Part shown: one piece after another, positions 1-4,928 of the stretch
How the letters are laid out: each line of letters starts with the position of its first letter
How positions within the stretch are numbered: the first letter of the stretch is position 1
DNA from: an uncultured Oscillospiraceae bacterium
GTDB taxonomy: Bacteria > Bacillota > Clostridia > Oscillospirales > Acutalibacteraceae
DNA length: 5,065 nucleotides
Assembly: GCA_900549675.1 (NCBI GenBank)
Contig: URPG01000170.1
Location: 1-5,065, forward strand
Reading direction: 5' to 3'
Translations under genes and position numbers: made by a program
The notes under the pieces: generated by a model
Database searches by the model: none
What the model saw: the letters and a program-made list of their open reading frames with translations, nothing else
Told to the model about the DNA's origin: nothing

Positions 1-241
1 TCGTTAAATCTATATTTTCCGCGATGGCAGAAGCGATTTTTACAGGAGAATTACGAAATACACGAGCAGAGGCCATGGCAATATTGCAAGACCAGTCGCC
101 GTGGGCACGGTCAGCGGGAACCTCAAAAGAAAATTCGGGTAACTGAGCTTCAGGCAAAGTACCCTCTGCAAAAGCTTTTTTAAGTGCCGCCTGTAGAATT
201 GTTGTCAATTGATCTTTGGCTTCCTTCACAAGATATATCAT
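1..241 (-). CDS. argS: Arginyl-tRNA synthetase, N-terminal part (runs off left edge)
   Basis: This is the start of a class I aminoacyl-tRNA synthetase that charges tRNA-Arg with arginine in the cytoplasm. Only the first 80 residues are in the window. They correspond to the ArgS-specific N-terminal domain, which contacts the tRNA D-loop. The recognisable part is residues 37-77: FSFEVPADRAHGDW, then NIAMASA and a P-x-K-IA-x-A-IA helix. This fits the family pattern of (V)P-x-D-x-x-HGD-x-x-x-N-x-A-M followed by P-x-x-IA. The catalytic HIGH and KMSKS motifs would lie beyond the left edge and cannot be checked. The ATG at 239-241 is chosen because AAGGAG (250-255) sits 8 nt upstream. The gene lies 59 bp after the DUF1934 gene on the same strand. 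I see no T-box leader, clear promoter or terminator in that gap, so read-through from the ddl operon is likely. The family call is fairly sure despite the short fragment. Confidence 0.87.
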   Translation of the reverse strand, partial: MIYLVKEAKDQLTTILQAALKKAFAEGTLPEAQLPEFSFEVPADRAHGDWSCNIAMASARVFRNSPVKIASAIAENIDLT

Positions 242-300
242 AGGTCGAACTCCTTAATTTTTAAATTAGTGAACTGAAAAATATGATTGAAAAGAAAAAG

Positions 301-723
301 TCATCGTCGCTTAACTTCAATTTTTATTTCATTGGTGCTGGAGAGTTTAGAATCAATATCCAATGTGTATTGAATATACAATTGACCGCCGTCATCATCT
401 AAAGTAGAATGAAAGGAGCGGGTAAAAACACCAAGCTGCAAGGCCCCGTAATCTGTTTCGTAGGCGCACAAATGCCTTCTTCCTTTTTGAAGAATTAAAC
501 TCGTAGTGGTGTCCTCATGATTCATAACCGCTTTTTCACCGTCTACTTCTAAACAGACAGTATGATAATCAGTGGGCACTTCTTCGTCATATTCCCGATA
601 GCGGATATAACGCTTACCGTCTTTTTGAAAATAATGGCCGACAGTTTGTACTTCCAGATAATCATCCATTTCAGCAAATTTTTGCGTTCCTTTAATATAA
701 ATATCAAAATCTTCCTTATTCAT
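301..723 (-). CDS. DUF1934 (YwiB-like) small beta-barrel protein
   Basis: This encodes a complete 140-residue protein of the DUF1934/YwiB family, whose biochemical function is not established. The sequence is rich in predicted beta strands and has no signal peptide, membrane segment or obvious catalytic motif, so it is probably cytoplasmic. Family-like features are G29-x-Y31 followed by G36-K-R-YIRY (to residue 42), then YETDYGALQLGVFT at 88-101. A final strand region near 115-137 includes QLYIQYTLDID. Family members are described as lipocalin-like small barrels of about 140 residues, so the length is normal. The start is supported by AAGGA (731-735), which overlaps the TAA of murI and leaves a 7-nt spacer, suggesting translational coupling. 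In Bacillus subtilis ywiB lies next to argS, as here. That conserved neighbourhood is my main support for the family name beyond sequence resemblance. A small-ligand-binding role is only a guess from the fold. Confidence 0.8.
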   Translation of the reverse strand: MNKEDFDIYIKGTQKFAEMDDYLEVQTVGHYFQKDGKRYIRYREYDEEVPTDYHTVCLEVDGEKAVMNHEDTTTSLILQKGRRHLCAYETDYGALQLGVFTRSFHSTLDDDGGQLYIQYTLDIDSKLSSTNEIKIEVKRR

Positions 724-733
724 TTTATAATCC

Positions 734-1561
734 TTATTCTAGTTGATTCTCATAATCTTCAATTTTAATCTGCATAGTATCTCCGCTTACGGGATGCCCC
801 AAAAAGATTTCTGCCACGGCTGAAAAATTCTGAGGGGTATCAGAAACAAAAAAATGATACGAAGCCGGAGTCATATTGGATTTCAGTAAGTTTTTTTCTT
901 TTAGCATTTTAGAGAGCGAATGTGCAGCTTCTTTACCGCTGTTAATAAGTTGAACCGAATCTCCCATAACCTGAGAAATGATAGGAGCAATGATAGGGAA
1001 GTGGGTACATCCTAAAATTAGGGTGTCGACTTCTGCTGCTTTGACAGAAGCAAGAGAACGTTCTGCTACCAAGCGGGTTACTTCATCTTGCGGGGAGATA
1101 TAGCCGTTTTCAACCAAAGGGACAAACATAGGACAGGGTTGTCCAACAACCTCAATAGAACTGTCTATGGCGGCAATTTCACGTTGATAAGAACCGCTGG
1201 CAATTGTGGTGGGGGTGCCGATAATACCTATTTTCTTTTTCTTGCTCGCAACAACGGCTGATGCGGCTGTGGGATGCAGGACATCCATAAAGGGAATCCC
1301 ACTGGTATAACCGATATCTCCGGCAACAGAACTGACTGTTCCGCACGCTGCCAAAATCGCTTTTACATGGTGACTTTTTAGAAAATTGATAATTTGTGCC
1401 GTATATTTACGAATAGTATCTTGACTTTTGGTACCATAGGGGACTCTGCCGGTATCACCGAAATAAATAATGTCTTCCTTCGGCAAAAGCTTTTCAAGTT
1501 CTTTAAAGGCAGTAAGTCCGCCAAGTCCGGAATCAAAAACACCGATGGGACGGTTGTTCAT
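734..1561 (-). CDS. murI: Glutamate racemase
   Basis: This cofactor-independent enzyme interconverts L- and D-glutamate and supplies the D-Glu that MurD adds to the peptidoglycan stem. The 275-residue length is normal for the Asp/Glu racemase family. Visible motifs are GVFDSGLGGLTAF (residues 7-19, including D10 and S11), YFGDTGRVPYG (33-43), the first catalytic cysteine C73 in LAACGTVSS, GIIGTPTTI (112-120), FVPLVENG (146-153), and the second catalytic cysteine C185 in LILGCTHFP (181-189) with H187. Both catalytic cysteines and the GCTH histidine are present, so the protein should be active. One oddity is that the first cysteine is followed by Gly74, where the well-studied enzymes have Asn (ACNT). 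The start ATG lies 14 bp after the ddl stop. A purine-rich AAAGGCAGGGA stretch before it overlaps the ddl TAA, pointing to co-transcription and probable coupling. This family also contains aspartate racemases, but the motifs fit MurI much better. Confidence 0.95.
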   Translation of the reverse strand: MNNRPIGVFDSGLGGLTAFKELEKLLPKEDIIYFGDTGRVPYGTKSQDTIRKYTAQIINFLKSHHVKAILAACGTVSSVAGDIGYTSGIPFMDVLHPTAASAVVASKKKKIGIIGTPTTIASGSYQREIAAIDSSIEVVGQPCPMFVPLVENGYISPQDEVTRLVAERSLASVKAAEVDTLILGCTHFPIIAPIISQVMGDSVQLINSGKEAAHSLSKMLKEKNLLKSNMTPASYHFFVSDTPQNFSAVAEIFLGHPVSGDTMQIKIEDYENQLE

Positions 1562-1575
1562 AATTTTCCCTGCCT

Positions 1576-2661
1576 TTATTGATTTTCTTGTGCACAGCGG
1601 ATTAATTCATCCAAAAGTTTGCCGATAGGTAATCCGCTTGCTTCCCATAATTTGGGATACATGCTGATTGCGGTAAATCCCGGCAATGTATTAATCTCAT
1701 TTAAAATCACGCGTTTATCGCTTTCACGCACAAAGAAGTCTACACGAGAAAGACCGGAGCACCCCAGCCAGCGATAAGCCCGAACGGCAATTTCTCTGAT
1801 TTTTTCGGCTGTTTCTTCGTCGATGCGAGCGGGTATGTAAAGCTGAGAAGTACCGCTGACATATTTATCGTCATAATCATAAAATGCTGCGGAAGCACCG
1901 ATTTCACCAACAATGGAGGCTGTGGCAGAACTTCTGTTTCCTAAAACGGCACATTCTACCTCTTGCCCGATGATTCCGCTTTCAGCTACAATTTTTCTGT
2001 CTTCCTTAGCGGCTTTACGGATAGCAGCGTCCAACTCATCAGGAGAATTGACTCGGCTTACACCAACAGAAGAACCTGCATTGGCAGGTTTAATAAAAAC
2101 AGGAAAATCTAATCTGGCACAAATTTTATTGCGGATGGTTTCTGCGGCAGTTTCATCATCATAGCGGTCCGCATAGAACCACAGATAATTAGCCTGTTCA
2201 ATATGGGCGGCCGACAATAAAGAGTGAGTGACAGCCTTATCCATGCAAATAGCAGAAGAAAGCGTGTCACATCCGACAAAAGGAATTCCGCTGAGTTGAA
2301 AAAGACCTTGTATGGTGCCGTCCTCACCGTTTTTGCCGTGGAGAACAGGAAAAATAACATCAATCGGTAAGATTTCTATTCGTTCTTCCTTTAAAACAAG
2401 AATGCCTTGTGTGTTGCGGTCGGGGGAAAGAAAGGCAGGTACGCAGGAAGGGTCGTTTTCCCATTCGCCGTTGGCTATTTTTTCAATAGGACCATTGTAC
2501 AGCAGCCAATGTCCGTTTTTAGTGATTCCTAACATATGTTTTTGGTATTTTTCTTCAGATAAGTGCGTTAGTATACTGGTAACAGACATGAGAGAAACCT
2601 CATGCTCAGAAGATTCACCGCCAAAAATAACAGCAACGGAAAGTTTTTTAGAAGAAGGCAT
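1576..2661 (-). CDS. ddl: D-alanine--D-alanine ligase
   Basis: This ATP-grasp enzyme joins two D-alanines using ATP, and MurF adds the resulting dipeptide to UDP-MurNAc-tripeptide. The 361-residue protein has the family order intact: FGGESSEHEVSL (13-24) at the N-terminus, PVLHGKNGEDGTIQG (105-119), CMDK (139-142), FIKPANAGSSVGVSRV (189-204) as the ATP-binding loop, and an omega loop FYDYDDKYVSG (260-270). The C-terminal catalytic segment has R306 and D308, then NEINTLPGFTAISMYPKLW (321-339). D308, E322 and N324 are expected magnesium and phosphate-site residues. Tyr267 in the omega loop is the form typical of D-Ala-D-Ala ligases. Phe or a different loop is expected in D-Ala-D-Lac enzymes, so the product is predicted to be the vancomycin-sensitive type. 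The start ATG has AAAGGA (2671-2676) 9 nt upstream. It is the first gene of the leftward operon, behind two tandem promoters. Nothing is truncated. Confidence 0.96.
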   Translation of the reverse strand: MPSSKKLSVAVIFGGESSEHEVSLMSVTSILTHLSEEKYQKHMLGITKNGHWLLYNGPIEKIANGEWENDPSCVPAFLSPDRNTQGILVLKEERIEILPIDVIFPVLHGKNGEDGTIQGLFQLSGIPFVGCDTLSSAICMDKAVTHSLLSAAHIEQANYLWFYADRYDDETAAETIRNKICARLDFPVFIKPANAGSSVGVSRVNSPDELDAAIRKAAKEDRKIVAESGIIGQEVECAVLGNRSSATASIVGEIGASAAFYDYDDKYVSGTSQLYIPARIDEETAEKIREIAVRAYRWLGCSGLSRVDFFVRESDKRVILNEINTLPGFTAISMYPKLWEASGLPIGKLLDELIRCAQENQ

Positions 2662-2726
2662 AAAATTAAGTCCTTTCTCTGATTCAATAAAAATTTATCT
2701 TGAGTTCTTCATTTCTTCTAAACTCT

Positions 2727-2754
2727 ATTATAACATGTTTTGTTTATATATGAA
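2727..2754 (-). promoter_or_regulatory. Proximal ddl promoter (P2), extended -10 type
   Basis: Read on the minus strand, a perfect TATAAT (2732-2727) is preceded by TG plus one base (2735-2733), giving an extended -10. The best -35 candidate is TTCATA (2754-2749), four of six matches at a 16-bp spacing, so recognition probably relies on the extended -10. Transcription would start near 2720, giving a leader of about 60 nt before the ddl ATG. The -35 candidate overlaps one arm of a 7-bp inverted repeat (2749-2755 and 2770-2776). Confidence 0.55.
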
Positions 2755-2792
2755 TTTTACTTATCATATATTCATACGGATTCAGATATAAA

Positions 2793-2821
2793 ATTATACC
2801 ACGATTTAGAAAACCTATCAA
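2793..2821 (-). promoter_or_regulatory. Distal ddl promoter (P1), near-consensus SigA type
   Basis: On the minus strand, TTGATA (2821-2816, five of six matches to TTGACA) is followed by exactly 17 bp and a perfect TATAAT (2798-2793). A TGG directly before the -10 makes it an extended -10 as well. This is the best promoter match in the window. The predicted start is near 2786, giving a leader of about 125 nt to the ddl ATG. It should drive ddl, murI and the DUF1934 gene, and probably argS by read-through. Confidence 0.75.
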
Positions 2822-2851
2822 GTATAAGCCGCAAGGTTTTAAGGAATATTT

Positions 2852-2870
2852 GCACAAGTGCTACTTGTGC
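2852..2870. repeat. Perfect 8-bp inverted repeat, possible operator
   Basis: GCACAAGT (2852-2859) and ACTTGTGC (2863-2870) are exact reverse complements separated by GCT. The bases just outside can only wobble pair (T2851 with G2871). The repeat lies about 30 bp upstream of the -35 of the distal ddl promoter and about 135 bp before the kinase -35, in otherwise AT-rich DNA. It is not followed by a T-run on either strand, so it does not look like an intrinsic terminator. A dimeric regulator site is the most natural reading. The regulator is unknown. Confidence 0.5.
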
Positions 2871-3004
2871 GTCCGATTGAAAACGGAAAATAAAAATGAA
2901 TCAATATCATTATATATAGTTGGAATTGGTTAGAATTTGAATTTATAAAACATAAGATAAAATCATAAAATTGTTTAATTTAAGGATACTTTTAAGATTA
3001 AGAC

Positions 3005-3033
3005 TTTAATATTAGAAAAATATCTGATATAAT
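3005..3033 (+). promoter_or_regulatory. Probable promoter of the tmk operon, extended -10 type
   Basis: A perfect TATAAT (3028-3033) is preceded by TG plus one base (3025-3027). At a 17-bp spacing the -35 position reads TTTAAT (3005-3010), only three of six matches, so the extended -10 probably carries recognition. The predicted start is near 3040, leaving a leader of about 78 nt before the ATG at 3118. No riboswitch-like structure is visible in that leader. Confidence 0.5.
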
Positions 3034-3102
3034 AAAAAATAATTAGATTTAAAACACTAAAAACATCAATGAAAATAGACTGATAGAGTTAAGCTTGATT
3101 TG

Positions 3103-3110
3103 AAAGTGAG
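3103..3110 (+). promoter_or_regulatory. Ribosome binding site that decides the tmk start
   Basis: AAAGTGAG (3103-3110) is a one-mismatch version of AAAGGAG and ends 7 nt before the ATG at 3118. The in-frame TTG at 3100 and GTG at 3106 have no comparable site at a good distance. The TTG has only a weak AGAG 11 nt upstream. The ATG is therefore preferred. Confidence 0.55.
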
Positions 3111-3117
3111 AAATAGG

Positions 3118-3810
3118 ATGATTAAAAACCCCAAACAGCAACGGCTGATTGTAATAGAAGGATTAGACGGAAGCGGTAAAGGAACCCAAGCACAACTTTT
3201 GGCTGAAAGACTGCAAGAGCAAAATTTACCGTTGCGTAAGATTTCTTTTCCTGACTATAATTCGCCTAGTTCCTCCTTGGTAAAGATGTATCTGTCCGGT
3301 GACTTTGGAGAAACAGCAGGAGCTGTGAATCCGTATGCTGCCAGTTCGTTCTATGCAGTGGATCGTTTTGCCAGTTTCCAAACAGATTGGAAGAAAGATT
3401 ATGTAGCAGGAAAATTGATTTTATGTGACCGCTATGTGACTTCCAATATGATTTTCCAGCTTGGTAAATTACCGTTTAAAGACTGGGACGATTATCTCGT
3501 TTGGCTTGAAGATTTTGAATACAACAAATTACGGCTTCCTCGACCTGATTTGGTGATTTTTTTGGACATGCCGATAGCCATTTCGCAAAAGTTGATTTCA
3601 GAGAGATATCAGGGCGATGAAAACCGCAAAGACATACATGAAAGAGATTTGCTTTTCTTGGAGGAATCTCATCGCAGTGCTTGTTATGCCGCTCAAAAAT
3701 TAGGTTGGAAGAAAATTAATTGTGCGGAAAGCAGCTCACCGAAACCTATTGAAGTCATTCATCAAGAAGTAAAGTCAGAAGTTTTGAAGTTACTTGAAAT
3801 AGGAGAATAA
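3118..3810 (+). CDS. tmk: Thymidylate (dTMP) kinase, divergent clostridial-type
   Basis: This is a P-loop kinase predicted to phosphorylate dTMP to dTDP with ATP in the cytoplasm, an essential step to dTTP. From the ATG the protein has 230 residues, slightly long for Tmk (about 205-215). Visible motifs are a Walker A in VIEGLDGSGKGTQ (12-24), a FPDY segment (44-47), a YAVDRFAS segment (79-86), the DRY motif CDRYVTSN (103-110) binding the nucleotide, RPDLVIFLDMP (142-152), and a LID-like segment RYQGDENRKDIHERD (163-177) carrying R163, R170 and K171. The P-loop lacks a basic residue and the LID has them, as in E. coli-type enzymes. The Walker A lysine is followed by Gly22, then Thr23, as in adenylate kinases, rather than Ser/Thr. 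The ATG is chosen over an in-frame TTG at 3100, which would add six residues. It is first in a tight operon. Another deoxynucleotide kinase activity remains possible. Confidence 0.82.
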   Translation: MIKNPKQQRLIVIEGLDGSGKGTQAQLLAERLQEQNLPLRKISFPDYNSPSSSLVKMYLSGDFGETAGAVNPYAASSFYAVDRFASFQTDWKKDYVAGKLILCDRYVTSNMIFQLGKLPFKDWDDYLVWLEDFEYNKLRLPRPDLVIFLDMPIAISQKLISERYQGDENRKDIHERDLLFLEESHRSACYAAQKLGWKKINCAESSSPKPIEVIHQEVKSEVLKLLEIGE

Positions 3811-3813
3811 GTT

Positions 3814-4356
3814 ATGGTATATGTTTTTTTAGCCAATGGATTTGAAGAAATAGAAGCTTTGGCCACAGTGGATATATTAAGACGTGTGCAAATACCGACT
3901 CAAACAGTAGGAGTCGGGGGACGGGTAGTGTTTGGTGCCCATAATATTCCTGTGACAGCCGACATTGACGATACACAGGTACGTCTGAATTCGGAATTGC
4001 AGGCAGTTGTATTGCCGGGCGGCGGATTAGGAACAAAAAATTTAGAAAGTTCTTCGGTGGTACAGTCGGCTATCAATTACTGTATGGAAAACAAAATTTT
4101 ACTAGCGGCAATTTGTGCAGCTCCTTCCATTTTAGGACATTTGGGAATTTTGAATGGAAAGGCGGCAACGGCGTATCCGGATTTTCAGAAAGAATTAAGA
4201 GGCGCTGCACTTTCTGATGAATATGTAATACAGGATGGACACATTATTACCGCAAGAGGAATGGGCGTTTCCATTGAGTTTGGTCTTAAAATTCTTTCTG
4301 CGCTGACAACAGAAAAAACTGCACAGGGCATAAGGGAGAGTATCCAATGTCCTTAA
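3814..4356 (+). CDS. DJ-1/PfpI (YajL/ThiJ-like) family protein
   Basis: This complete 180-residue protein belongs to the DJ-1/PfpI superfamily, a flavodoxin-like fold with a reactive cysteine in a nucleophile elbow. Members are linked to redox sensing, glyoxal or glycation handling, or chaperone activity. The exact substrate cannot be told from sequence. Visible motifs are VYVFLANGFEEIEA (2-15), in which E14 aligns with the conserved Glu18 of human DJ-1; VVLPGGGLGTKNL (65-77); the elbow LAAICAAPSIL (97-107) with Cys101; and ITARGMGVSIEFGL near the C-terminus. The position of DJ-1 His126 appears to be Tyr121 (TAYP), which I think is common in bacterial members. The length is normal and no signal peptide is seen. 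AGGAG (3801-3805), inside the end of tmk, lies 8 nt before the ATG, and the gap to tmk is 3 bp. The older name ThiJ does not imply a thiamine role. Confidence 0.9.
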   Translation: MVYVFLANGFEEIEALATVDILRRVQIPTQTVGVGGRVVFGAHNIPVTADIDDTQVRLNSELQAVVLPGGGLGTKNLESSSVVQSAINYCMENKILLAAICAAPSILGHLGILNGKAATAYPDFQKELRGAALSDEYVIQDGHIITARGMGVSIEFGLKILSALTTEKTAQGIRESIQCP

Positions 4357-4928
4357 ATAGAAAAAAAGAGCTGCGAAAAATATTAATTCAGAAACGTGCC
4401 GGGGTAAAAAATCAATCAACGAAAAGTAAAGCGATACAAGATAAAGTTTTAGAATTGACCTGTTATCAGCGGGCAAAGCAAATTCTTTTGTATCGCACAA
4501 AAGGAACCGAAGTAGACACACGGTGGATTTGGCGTGAAGCAGTGAAAGATGGGAAAATGGTTTTGTTTCCGTTTTGCCCGCCCGATGGCAGTGATATGCG
4601 GTTTTATCAAGTGACGGCTATGGACGACTTTGTTTTAAGCAGCTTTGGTGTGTGGGAACCAAATCCAACACTTTGTAAAATGATGGAGTTGGCTCAAGAT
4701 TCTTTATGTATTGTACCGGGACTTTCTTTTACTGAAAATGGATTTCGACTGGGATATGGTAAAGGATATTATGATCGCTTTTTGGCGGAACATAATATTT
4801 TTTCTGTCGGACTATGTTATGATGAAATGCTGGCGGAAAATCTTCCGATTGACCCCTTTGACCAAGCAGTGAACATGGTTGTGACTGATAAAAAAGTGAT
4901 TACCGTGAAAGGATATTATAGAATATGA
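4347..4928 (+). CDS. 5-formyltetrahydrofolate cyclo-ligase (MTHFS)
   Basis: This enzyme converts 5-formyl-THF to 5,10-methenyl-THF using ATP, returning a stored and inhibitory folate to the active one-carbon pool. The 193-residue length is normal. The N-terminal basic helix has RKKELRK (5-11) and KR (16-17). LLYRTKGTEVDT (47-58) matches the conserved early strand and E-V-D/N-T turn. LFPF (73-76) and MRFY (84-87) follow. GVWEPNP (101-107) and VPGLSF (123-128) precede the hallmark GFRLGYGKGYYDRF (132-145), which forms the phosphate and folate site. The usual Asp of the family's AFD-x-x-G segment appears to be Thr129 here. Near the end, DPFDQAVNMVVTD fits the common D-x-x-(V/M)-x-T pattern. The start overlaps the DJ-1 gene by 10 bp, with AAGGGAG (4332-4338) 8 nt upstream, so translation is probably coupled. 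B. subtilis YqgN and E. coli YgfA are family examples. The enzyme name is well supported. Confidence 0.93.
   Translation: MSLNRKKELRKILIQKRAGVKNQSTKSKAIQDKVLELTCYQRAKQILLYRTKGTEVDTRWIWREAVKDGKMVLFPFCPPDGSDMRFYQVTAMDDFVLSSFGVWEPNPTLCKMMELAQDSLCIVPGLSFTENGFRLGYGKGYYDRFLAEHNIFSVGLCYDEMLAENLPIDPFDQAVNMVVTDKKVITVKGYYRI

Larger units (their letters stand above)
2662..3117. other. Divergent intergenic regulatory region between ddl and tmk
   Basis: This stretch of about 456 bp separates the two outward-reading operons. It is clearly more AT-rich than the flanking genes, with many A/T runs between 2890 and 3070. No convincing protein-coding frame or known RNA family is seen. From left to right it holds the ddl ribosome binding site, two promoters for ddl (2727-2754 and 2793-2821), a perfect inverted repeat (2852-2870), an AT-rich tract without recognisable structure (about 2890-3000), an extended -10 promoter for the kinase gene (3005-3033), and the kinase ribosome binding site. 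No rho-independent terminator is expected or found, because both operons point away. The length is generous for two start regions, so further control sites or a small RNA in 2870-3000 cannot be excluded by eye. Confidence 0.75.

Noticed and set aside
242..300. A T-box or other leader controlling argS
   Set aside because: The gap is only 59 bp and has no room or visible sequence for a T-box stem or its conserved core. There is only a good ribosome binding site and a pyrimidine-rich stretch after the DUF1934 stop.
1840..1885. Ddl as a D-Ala-D-Lac (glycopeptide-resistance) ligase
   Set aside because: The omega loop reads FYDYDDKYVSG with the Tyr typical of D-Ala-D-Ala ligases, and no vanH- or vanX-like partner is present.
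2312..2791. A 159-codon open frame on the plus strand across the start of ddl
   Set aside because: It lies antisense to the well-conserved N-terminal half of Ddl, its translation shows no known motif, and no good ribosome binding site or promoter reads into it. It is a shadow of ddl.
2852..2870. The inverted repeat as a rho-independent terminator
   Set aside because: No T-run follows it on either strand, and both neighbouring operons read away from this region, so no transcript would end here.
2920..2949. A second plus-strand promoter (TTGGAA, 18 bp, TATAAA)
   Set aside because: Only four of six matches at -35 and five of six at -10, with a non-ideal spacing, in DNA so AT-rich that such matches arise by chance. 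The extended -10 at 3028-3033 is a better candidate.
3100..3117. TTG at 3100 as the start of the thymidylate kinase
   Set aside because: It is in frame and would add six residues, but its upstream sequence has only a weak, distant AGAG. The ATG at 3118 has AAAGTGAG at a 7-nt spacing and leaves an adequate N-terminus before the P-loop.
4195..4521. A 108-codon open frame on the minus strand over the DJ-1 and cyclo-ligase genes
   Set aside because: It is antisense to two strongly recognised genes and spans their junction. Its hydrophobic, Cys/Phe-rich translation is typical of reading such genes backward.
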